From the NCBI GenBank assembly GCA_028278755.1, contig JAPYOI010000340.1, forward strand, positions 1-12,334: a DNA stretch of 12,334 bases. Reading direction: 5' to 3'. The translations under genes and the position numbers were made by a program. Numbering within the stretch: the first letter of the stretch is position 1; each line of letters starts with the position of its first letter. This document shows positions 6,457 to 12,334 of the stretch, piece after piece. Under the pieces are notes generated by a model that was not told the origin of the DNA, did no database searches, and worked only from the letters and a program-made list of their open reading frames with translations. Source of the stretch: Poriferisodalis multihospitum. GTDB lineage: Bacteria > Actinomycetota > Acidimicrobiia > Acidimicrobiales > Poriferisodalaceae.

Positions 6457-8633
6457 TCGGTGTCTCCGCTGTCCCAGTCGTAGTCCGCGTTGCGAATGAA
6501 GTCCCAGCGCAATTGGTGGATGGACGCAGCGAATTCCTGCGCCTCTGCATCTTCCGGCATGGATGACGAAATCGCCGTCGCGAAGCGCTCCAGATCGTCT
6601 GCAAAGGCTTCAGGCTCATCTTGGCCGTCGTAGCCTTCGAGGAAGGTACGGACGACCTCGCGTGGATTGCGGAATGTCTCGTTCCGCAGTCGATGCCAAA
6701 GCAGGTCCGTTTCCTCCTGCGTCAGCATGCCTCCGAATCTGTCGTTCCACATCACGCTGAAGTCTTCGCCGTCGATGCAGAAGTCGATGACTCCCGAGAC
6801 GAATTCGCGGCGAATGGGCTCCGGCAATAGGCCGAATTCGTGCAGCCGGAGCGCGATCTCGTTCTTGGCGGCTCCTTCCAGCATGAGGCCCGGCTTCTTC
6901 AGGGCCTCCAGCGCATCAGGATGGCGGTCGAAGTACTGCCGTAGGAAGTCCGGGCAGCAATACGACGCCAAGTAGCTGTCGCGCCGATGCACTTGTCTCC
7001 AGTTCGCAAACCCGGTTGGGGTGCTGTGCAGCCGCTCCATCACGTTCGGCCACAATGGCTCCGGGATGATGAGCGCATTCTTCATGCCGATGTCCCCGCA
7101 TGTCGTACGATCGAGGAGCGCTCCGGGACTGAGCAGGTCGACGACGAGGTGCAGGAACTCGGAGTCCTTCAGCAGTTCAGAGAAAGCTTCCGCCATTGTC
7201 GGATGAGTGAACGCCCACCCGTTTCGGCCTTCGCGGACCGTCAGCGAGACAAGGGACCCGTCGAGGGCGCGCAGCGCGTCGCCGATGCCGGCCAAGCTGC
7301 CTCCCATGCGCTTCATCAGCTCTTCGGCAGCAGCGTCGGGTTCTATCGGTGACGGCAGCCACCCGCGGTTGAGAAACACGAGCCCGAGGGCGCACTTGCT
7401 CTCAGTGTCGAGACCCTCGACGATCTCCTTCATGAGTGCGCTGGGATTGGCGAAGAACTCGTCCAGCGCCTCGCCGTCGATGCGTCGCATGCTCTTGGTG
7501 AAGAACGCGTTGCCGAGGCGCTTGGCCAGTTCCGGTGCGAAGTCCGGGTGGTCCGCCAGCTGCTCTAGGTGCGGCAGCATCGCCGCCAACACATGGCGCG
7601 GCTGGTCGCCGTGCTTGAGGTGGCCGTACAGCACCTGCCGGCGCTCAGTCGGGGTGAGCTGCGCGACATCGACGACGACTTCGGCCTCGTCGATGAGTGG
7701 GAACAGCCCTGCCTTGAATCGGCTGCGGGCTCGCTGGAGGACGTAGCTTCGGCTTGTCAAGATGAACCGATTGCCGCCGGCGATCGCCGTCTTGACGCTC
7801 GGAACTGCACGCTGCCACTCCGCAGCCAAGTCGCTGTTGAACTGTGTTTCCCCGAATGCGTCGTCGAGCCAGAAGAGGACTGGATCGTCCGGATTCCAAT
7901 AATCTCGGACTTCAGACGCCCTGTCGAGAACGATCACGCGCATCCCGTATACATCCGCTGCGGCGAGTGACAGCTGAGTGGCGATAGTCGTCTTTCCGGT
8001 CATCGGCTCGCCAGACAGCAGCACGAAGCTGTGCATTTGGAGCGCCTTCGCTGCGGTCGCATAGGTGCCCGTGCGTACCAGCTTCTTCAAGTCGGTTGCG
8101 TAGTAGCGGAGAATCGCGTCTGCCTGCTGCTGTGCCCTGGCGTTCAGAATCTGCGTCAAGTCGCCTAGGCCGTACAGCTTGGGAACACGCATGCGCAATT
8201 CGCTGTTGGAGCTGATCGTCTCGTCAAACCACTGACTGTCGAGCAGCCTGAACTCGTCGACGCCATTCGCCTTGAGGTTCTCGCGAACCCGGCGTTCGGT
8301 GTTTCCAGTCAAAAGCGCATTCGTCATGAGCAGATAGACATCGCAGATGCCCTGCTCCGCCAGCGCTCGCGCCTTCTCCAAGTCCGATTCGAGTGCGCTG
8401 TAGGGCAGCGTCTGGCTGGGCTTCGAGGTGTGCTTGCACTGCGCAACGAAATGTCCGCTGAGGACATCGCCCTCGAACACCTGGCCGGTTCCCTGAAACG
8501 CTGCGTCCCTTCCACCGTCATTGCCGTGAGCGAAGCCAGCAACAGTGTGCCCAAGAACCTCTCGCAGAACGATCCGGCTCAGTTCCTGAAACTCATACCA
8601 GCCAAGCTTGTGAAGGTCGAAACTGGTGACCAT
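6363..8633 (-). CDS. Mrr-like nuclease fused to STAND P-loop NTPase (nSTAND3/Avs-like)
   Basis: This 756-residue protein has three parts. Residues 1-140 form an Mrr-type PD-(D/E)xK restriction endonuclease domain: E14 in the first helix, D43 in GNDGGRDAAF, and Q65-C-K67 in FVAQCKH, the Q-x-K variant common in Mrr enzymes. Residues 195-310 form a P-loop NTPase: Walker A GEPMTGKTT (208-216), Walker B LFWLDD (253-258) and a sensor ILTSRSYVL (291-299), the pattern of the nSTAND3 group. Residues 310-756 are helical with no recognised motif and probably sense a trigger or drive oligomerisation; the last 45 residues are acidic. The start is the ATG at 8631-8633, preceded by GGAGAGGTGGA; a longer frame to 8825 adds unconserved residues. 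The protein is cytoplasmic. By analogy with Avs proteins, activation of the NTPase module would unleash DNA cleavage, but this is inference. The gene converges on the RloC-like gene and diverges from hsdM. Confidence 0.85.
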   Translation of the reverse strand: MVTSFDLHKLGWYEFQELSRIVLREVLGHTVAGFAHGNDGGRDAAFQGTGQVFEGDVLSGHFVAQCKHTSKPSQTLPYSALESDLEKARALAEQGICDVYLLMTNALLTGNTERRVRENLKANGVDEFRLLDSQWFDETISSNSELRMRVPKLYGLGDLTQILNARAQQQADAILRYYATDLKKLVRTGTYATAAKALQMHSFVLLSGEPMTGKTTIATQLSLAAADVYGMRVIVLDRASEVRDYWNPDDPVLFWLDDAFGETQFNSDLAAEWQRAVPSVKTAIAGGNRFILTSRSYVLQRARSRFKAGLFPLIDEAEVVVDVAQLTPTERRQVLYGHLKHGDQPRHVLAAMLPHLEQLADHPDFAPELAKRLGNAFFTKSMRRIDGEALDEFFANPSALMKEIVEGLDTESKCALGLVFLNRGWLPSPIEPDAAAEELMKRMGGSLAGIGDALRALDGSLVSLTVREGRNGWAFTHPTMAEAFSELLKDSEFLHLVVDLLSPGALLDRTTCGDIGMKNALIIPEPLWPNVMERLHSTPTGFANWRQVHRRDSYLASYCCPDFLRQYFDRHPDALEALKKPGLMLEGAAKNEIALRLHEFGLLPEPIRREFVSGVIDFCIDGEDFSVMWNDRFGGMLTQEETDLLWHRLRNETFRNPREVVRTFLEGYDGQDEPEAFADDLERFATAISSSMPEDAEAQEFAASIHQLRWDFIRNADYDWDSGDTDQNGFEAGHAHDGVSVDGTGVGMFEDLLEAR

Positions 8634-8644
8634 TCCACCTCTCC
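8634..8644 (-). promoter_or_regulatory. Ribosome-binding site deciding the ATG start at 8633
   Basis: On the minus strand, GGAGAGGTGGA lies directly before the ATG, with GAGAGG ending 4 bases upstream of it. This supports the 756-residue start over the in-frame ATG at 8825. Confidence 0.65.
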
Positions 8645-8807
8645 GACGCAATCCGCAATCGATGCTCTCCGAGAGCGAACGCGAAATCCTAATGGTCAGT
8701 CGCCCTCGACAGCTCTGGACAAATCGAAGCCGGGGCAGTTCGGCAGCCAAGACTGCCGTCGTAGGTTTTCTCGCGAGACCGATGGCGCTCCCGCCGCCGA
8801 GGCACCA

Positions 8808-8821
8808 TTGACCGAGGTCAA
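8808..8821. promoter_or_regulatory. Inverted repeat TTGACC-GA-GGTCAA, candidate operator
   Basis: Two perfect 6-base arms surround a 2-base centre, the size of site bound by a dimeric regulator. It lies between divergent genes, 174 bases from the Mrr-STAND start and 176 bases from hsdM. TTGACC also resembles a -35 element on either strand, but no matching -10 is seen 16-18 bases away. Confidence 0.35.
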
Positions 8822-8960
8822 CCAAGGTGGCGAACAGACCTCACGAGCACGAGCGGACCGGTGCCTGAAGAGGAGCCCTTCTAGCGCACTGGGACCGAGG
8901 CGAACCGGCGCGTAGTCATTGGTGGACGCGTCGTTTAGTGCAGCAGCCCCGCCGGGCCCG

Positions 8961-8975
8961 AGGCGACGGTCGCCT
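8961..8975. promoter_or_regulatory. Inverted repeat AGGCGAC-G-GTCGCCT just upstream of hsdM
   Basis: Perfect 7-base arms surround a single base, ending 22 bases before the hsdM ATG. As DNA it could be an operator overlapping the promoter or leader. As RNA a 1-base loop would not close, but a shorter 5-bp stem with a 5-base loop could form in the 5' leader. Confidence 0.35.
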
Positions 8976-8997
8976 TCTCAGAGCACAATGGGCGGCC

Positions 8998-10548
8998 ATG
9001 GTCACGGGTGAGCTGAAGCGGCAGATCGACGCGGTGTGGAACGACTTCTGGTCGGGAGGCATCTCGAACCCGTTGGAGGTCATGGAGCAGCTCACCTACC
9101 TGCTGTTCATCAAGGCGCTGGACGAGCAACAGACGCTTGCCGAGAACAAGGCGAACCGCACAGGGGAACCGATCGAGGACGACATCTTCCCGGAAGGGCA
9201 GGAGTTCCGGCCTGAGGGACGGGCTGAGGGCCGGCCATACGGGGACCTGCGCTGGTCGCGGTTCAAGAATCGTCCCGCGGCCGAGATGCTCGATGTCGTC
9301 GAGAACTACGTGTTCCCGTTCCTGCAGGTGAGGGCCGGCGAGAGCAGCCATGCCAAGCACATGCGGGATGCCCGCTTCACGATCCCGACAGCCGCGCTGT
9401 TGGAGAAGGCGGTGGACAAACTCGACGCGGTCGAGATGCAGGATCGCGATACCAAGGGCGATGTCTACGAGTACATGCTCTCGAAGATCGCCACGGCAGG
9501 TCAGAACGGCCAGTTCCGCACGCCGCGGCACATCATCGAGTTGATGGTCGAGATGACGGCGCCCCAGCCCGACGACGTTGTCTGCGATCCCGCGAGCGGA
9601 ACATGCGGGTTCCTGGTCGGCGCCGGGGAATACATCCGGCGAGAGCATCCGAACGCCCTCACTAGCCCTGACCAGTCGAAGCACTTCCACAACGGAATGT
9701 TCTCGGGCTACGACTTCGACAACACGATGCTGCGCATCGGGTCGATGAACATGCAACTCCACGGGGTGCAGAACCCGAACATCAGCTACCGGGACTCACT
9801 GGCCGAGGAGTACGCCGGCGATGCCGAGGCCTACAGCCTGATCCTGGCCAACCCGCCGTTCGCCGGATCGCTCGACTACGAAGGCACGGCCAAGGACCTT
9901 CTGCAGGTCGCTCGGACGAAGAAGACCGAGCTGTTGTTCATCTCGCTGTTTCTGCGATTGCTCAAGCCAGGTGGCCGGGCGGCGGTCATCGTCCCCGACG
10001 GTGTGCTGTTCGGCTCGACCAAGGCGCACAAGGAGCTTCGCCGGATTCTGGTCGAGGACCAGAAGCTCGACGGCATTGTTTCGCTTCCCGCCGGAGTGTT
10101 CAAGCCGTACGCCGCAGTCTCGACGGCGATACTGCTGTTCACCAAGACCAACTCCGGCGGTACCGATGTCGTCTGGTTCTATGACCTCCAGGCTGATGGC
10201 CTCAGTCTCGACGACAGGCGCACGCCGCTCGTGGATGAATCCAACCTTGGCGCATTGGCGACGGGTTTGACCGACGAAGAACACGCGAATAACAACCTCC
10301 CCGATGCGCTGGCACGTTGGCAGGAGCGCAGCAGATCCGAATTGGCGCGACAGTCGACCGAACAGTCCTTCTGTGTGCCGAAGCCCGACATCGCGGCCAA
10401 CGACTACGACCTGAACCTCAACCGCTACAAGCAGATCGCGTTCGACGATGTCGAGCACTGTTCTCCGAGCGCGATTCTGGATGAACTCGCGACACTCGAA
10501 GACGAGATTGCCAAGGGTCTCGATGACTTGAGGGTGAGGCTCGGATGA
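8998..10548 (+). CDS. hsdM: Type I restriction-modification DNA methyltransferase subunit HsdM
   Basis: This 516-residue N6-adenine methyltransferase subunit uses S-adenosylmethionine. The N-terminal helical HsdM domain begins VTGELKRQIDAVWNDFWSGG. The catalytic domain has motif I DPASGTCGFL (197-206, AdoMet binding) and the target-base motif NPPF (285-288), with a VPDGVLFG segment after it. The length is normal for HsdM. The start is the ATG at 8998, where conserved HsdM sequence begins; a frame open to 8938 adds an Arg-rich non-conserved lead. The Shine-Dalgarno sequence is weak (GGGCGG 2 bases before the ATG). With HsdS it methylates adenine in the recognition site, and with HsdR it forms the restriction complex. 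Its TGA overlaps the hsdS ATG (ATGA, 10545-10548), so the two are translationally coupled. The call is secure; sequence specificity cannot be read from HsdM. Confidence 0.96.
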   Translation: MVTGELKRQIDAVWNDFWSGGISNPLEVMEQLTYLLFIKALDEQQTLAENKANRTGEPIEDDIFPEGQEFRPEGRAEGRPYGDLRWSRFKNRPAAEMLDVVENYVFPFLQVRAGESSHAKHMRDARFTIPTAALLEKAVDKLDAVEMQDRDTKGDVYEYMLSKIATAGQNGQFRTPRHIIELMVEMTAPQPDDVVCDPASGTCGFLVGAGEYIRREHPNALTSPDQSKHFHNGMFSGYDFDNTMLRIGSMNMQLHGVQNPNISYRDSLAEEYAGDAEAYSLILANPPFAGSLDYEGTAKDLLQVARTKKTELLFISLFLRLLKPGGRAAVIVPDGVLFGSTKAHKELRRILVEDQKLDGIVSLPAGVFKPYAAVSTAILLFTKTNSGGTDVVWFYDLQADGLSLDDRRTPLVDESNLGALATGLTDEEHANNNLPDALARWQERSRSELARQSTEQSFCVPKPDIAANDYDLNLNRYKQIAFDDVEHCSPSAILDELATLEDEIAKGLDDLRVRLG

Positions 10549-11120
10549 GGATCGTCGAGATTGGCGATCTGGTCGACTCGGTCGCCAAGTGGAACCCCAA
10601 GAGAGATGGGACTGGGACATTCACGTACGTCGACATCTCCAGTGTCGATCAGGCCAGAAAGATCATTGGCAAACCGACGACAGTCGATGCGGCGCAAGCA
10701 CCGAGCCGGGCACGGCAGCTACTTGTAACCGGTGGTGTACTTGTCTCCACGGTGCGGCCGAATCTCAACGCTGTTGCATACGTATGCCCAGAACTGGATG
10801 GGGCTACGGCGTCAACCGGATTTTGTGTGCTTCGTCCGCGTCCAAGCGATCTCGATGGCCGCTTTCTCTTTCATTGGGTCCGGACCGATCCGTTCATCGG
10901 ATACTTGACGCGGCTCGCCACGGGGGCCAGCTACCCGGCAGTTTCGGACAAGACCGTGAAGTCGGCCCCGATTCCGTTGCCGCCAATGGAGGAGCAGCGA
11001 CGGATTTCGGGTGTGCTGGACGAGGTCGAAGCGCTTCGATCGAAGCATCACCAAGCGCTCGCGCTACTCGACACGCTATTCCCGTCGATACAGCAGCGAG
11101 CGTTTCGGGGGGAGTTGTGA
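10545..11120 (+). CDS. hsdS: Half-length type I specificity subunit HsdS (single TRD)
   Basis: This 191-residue protein has one target-recognition domain (about 1-145) followed by one conserved helical spacer region (about 146-191). The spacer carries the LPPMEEQRRI motif and a long helix ending FPSIQQRAFRGEL, which is diagnostic of HsdS. Normal HsdS proteins have about 400-450 residues and two such halves that read the two parts of a split site. Here the frame ends naturally in a TGA that overlaps the hsdR start (GTGA, 11117-11120). It is therefore a real short gene, not a truncation by the window. Known truncated or half HsdS proteins dimerise and then recognise symmetric split sites, so the same is inferred here. 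A second half encoded elsewhere is possible. GAGGGTGAGG lies upstream of the ATG. Confidence 0.92.
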   Translation: MRIVEIGDLVDSVAKWNPKRDGTGTFTYVDISSVDQARKIIGKPTTVDAAQAPSRARQLLVTGGVLVSTVRPNLNAVAYVCPELDGATASTGFCVLRPRPSDLDGRFLFHWVRTDPFIGYLTRLATGASYPAVSDKTVKSAPIPLPPMEEQRRISGVLDEVEALRSKHHQALALLDTLFPSIQQRAFRGEL

Positions 11121-12334
11121 ACGGGTCGCAGTTCTTGTTCCTCAACGCTGATTTTCGGCCGGAATTCGACTCGGCGTCGCGGGCGGAGAGCTACACGCTG
11201 TCGGATCCAGGTGGGGCGGTCATCTATGCGCGCAAGTGCTTGGAGTCGGCCGTTAGGTGGATCTACGACCACGACCGAGCTTTTCCACAGGCATATGTGG
11301 ACAACCTCAATGCTCTGTTGACGGAGCCTGCATTCAAGGCGGTAGAGGGTGGTCGGGTGTTTCAAGTCGCTAGAAAGATCCAGAGGGCGGGGAACCGTGC
11401 GGTGCACGAGTCGAAGGCGCCGTCGAAGCTGGAGGCGGTCGAGATCGTCTCGGCGCTGTTCCAGTTCTGCCTCTGGTTCGCGTTTACCTACGGACGGACG
11501 TCGAAGCCTGATCTGTCGCTGCGGTTCAACCCGCACCGTTTGCTCGACGCGGGCGAAGCAGAACGGGCCTCACTGCGCGAGCGCCAACAACTTGAGGCGC
11601 GGCTGAAGCACGAGTCTGAAGAACTCGCTGCTGCACAACTGCGGCTGGCAGAATCGACTCGCACCACCGAGGAGCTAAACGCCGAGCTGGCGAAGCTGCG
11701 GGCAGAAGTCGCCGCAGCGAAGAAGAAGGCGGCCGAGACGGTCCCGCCGGAGGCCTTCGACTGGTCTGAGGCCGAGACGCGCAAGTTCAAGATCGACGCC
11801 CTGCTGGCCGAGGCCGGCTGGACCGATCTCGTCGAGGGCCGTGACACCGAGTACGAGGTGCACGGGATGCCCTCCGAATCGGGCATCGGCTACGTGGACT
11901 ATGTGCTGTGGGGTGCCGATGGCAAACCGCTCGCCGTCGTGGAGGCCAAGAAGGCGCTGACGGATCCGAAGGTCGGCGAGCAGCAGGCCAAGCTCTACGC
12001 CGACTGCTTGGAGGCCGAGTCCGGCCAGCGGCCGCTCATCTACTGCAGCAATGGTTACGAGCACTGGCTGTGGGACGACACCCAGTATCCGTCCCGTCGG
12101 GTGCAAGGGTTCTGCACTCACGACGAGCTGGACTTGCTCATCCAGCGGCGCACGGCCCGCAAGTCGCTGGTATCACTGGATGCTGGCGAGCAGATCGTCG
12201 ACCGCCACTACCAGCGGCGGGCGATCAGCGCCATCGCCGAGCATTTCGAGCACGGCAAGCAGCGCAAGGCATTGCTGGTGATGGCCACCGGCGCGGGCAA
12301 GACCCGCACGGTGATCGCCCTGGTGGATCTGCTG
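11117..12334 (+). CDS. hsdR: Type I restriction endonuclease subunit HsdR, 3' end beyond window
   Basis: The frame is open from the GTG at 11117 to the last base (406 residues seen; HsdR is usually about 900-1100). The start overlaps the hsdS stop and is preceded by GGGGGGAG. Domain order: an N-terminal DUF4145 (HEPN-like) domain at about 30-125 (YARKCLESAVRWIYD, then AGNRAVHES); a coiled coil at about 147-208; then a PD-(D/E)xK nuclease with D261 (GYVDYVLW), E276-x-K278 (VVEAKK) and the HsdR-type Q290-x3-Y294. A superfamily 2 translocase begins at about 360, with Walker A ATGAGKTRT at 390-398. The protein pumps and cuts unmodified DNA using ATP as part of the HsdR-HsdM-HsdS complex. The remaining motor and C-terminal domains lie outside the window, so intactness cannot be judged. 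Confidence 0.95.
   Translation, partial: MNGSQFLFLNADFRPEFDSASRAESYTLSDPGGAVIYARKCLESAVRWIYDHDRAFPQAYVDNLNALLTEPAFKAVEGGRVFQVARKIQRAGNRAVHESKAPSKLEAVEIVSALFQFCLWFAFTYGRTSKPDLSLRFNPHRLLDAGEAERASLRERQQLEARLKHESEELAAAQLRLAESTRTTEELNAELAKLRAEVAAAKKKAAETVPPEAFDWSEAETRKFKIDALLAEAGWTDLVEGRDTEYEVHGMPSESGIGYVDYVLWGADGKPLAVVEAKKALTDPKVGEQQAKLYADCLEAESGQRPLIYCSNGYEHWLWDDTQYPSRRVQGFCTHDELDLLIQRRTARKSLVSLDAGEQIVDRHYQRRAISAIAEHFEHGKQRKALLVMATGAGKTRTVIALVDLL

Larger units (their letters stand above)
8634..8997. other. Divergent intergenic region between the Mrr-STAND gene and hsdM
   Basis: This is a 364-base gap between divergent gene starts and must hold both promoters. I see no credible small gene in it; the forward and reverse frames are Arg/Ser-rich shadows. 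It contains two perfect short inverted repeats, listed separately. I could not find a -35/-10 pair of reasonable quality on either strand. Confidence 0.5.

Noticed and set aside
8634..8825. N-terminal extension of the Mrr-STAND protein to an ATG at 8825
   Set aside because: The extra 64 residues are Arg/Ser-rich and not domain-like, while the ATG at 8633 has a good Shine-Dalgarno sequence and begins the nuclease domain directly.
8430..8915. Forward 161-residue open frame upstream of hsdM
   Set aside because: It overlaps the nuclease domain antisense and has a low-complexity Arg/Ser/Pro tail typical of a shadow frame in high-GC DNA.
8938..8997. 20-residue N-terminal extension of HsdM
   Set aside because: The sequence is Arg-rich and unlike HsdM; the conserved N-terminus begins at the ATG at 8998.
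1..12334. CRISPR array, tRNA, rRNA or insertion-sequence ends
   Set aside because: I saw no spaced direct repeats, tRNA-like cloverleaf or terminal inverted repeats with target duplications; the only tandem repeat is the coding one at 1016-1090.

Overview
The window is high-GC DNA with GTG as well as ATG starts and G/C-rich third codon positions. This suggests an actinobacterium (Actinomycetota), though no gene here fixes the genus. It reads as part of a bacterial defence island: about half of the sequence encodes restriction-type nucleases, ATPases and a modification enzyme, interspersed with small proteins of unknown function.

Layout. The left edge (2-778, +) holds a helical protein of unknown function, probably cut by the window edge. 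Next comes a membrane-anchored pentapeptide-repeat protein (899-2140, +) whose two transmembrane segments are joined by a short tandem-repeat linker. An unknown small all-helical protein (2274-2696, -) converges on it. A poorly conserved stretch (2697-3057) follows, then a small helix-turn-helix protein (3058-3372, -). Divergent from that is an 858-residue Rad50/SMC-like ATPase (3520-6096, +) with a CxxC hook-like motif and a C-terminal domain whose residues fit the PrrC/RloC anticodon-nuclease type. Converging on it is a 756-residue protein (6363-8633, -) that joins an Mrr-like nuclease domain to a STAND-type P-loop NTPase and a long helical C-terminus, the layout of an Avs-like or nSTAND3 conflict protein. 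From 8998 to the right edge (+) runs a tightly coupled type I restriction-modification operon: hsdM, a half-length hsdS with one target-recognition domain, and hsdR, which is open at the window end. The hsdM/hsdS and hsdS/hsdR junctions each overlap by 4 bases.

How the genes may work together (inference). HsdM and HsdS would methylate host DNA and HsdR would cut unmodified DNA. PrrC and RloC proteins are known to be linked to type I hsd loci and to act as a second line of defence by cutting tRNA when restriction is inhibited or DNA is damaged, so the large ATPase may play that role. The Mrr-STAND protein would be an independent sensor-effector. The 364-base divergent gap between it and hsdM carries two short perfect inverted repeats that could be operators. 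The most interesting candidates are the RloC-like ATPase, the Mrr-STAND fusion, the half-size HsdS and the repeat-linker pentapeptide protein.
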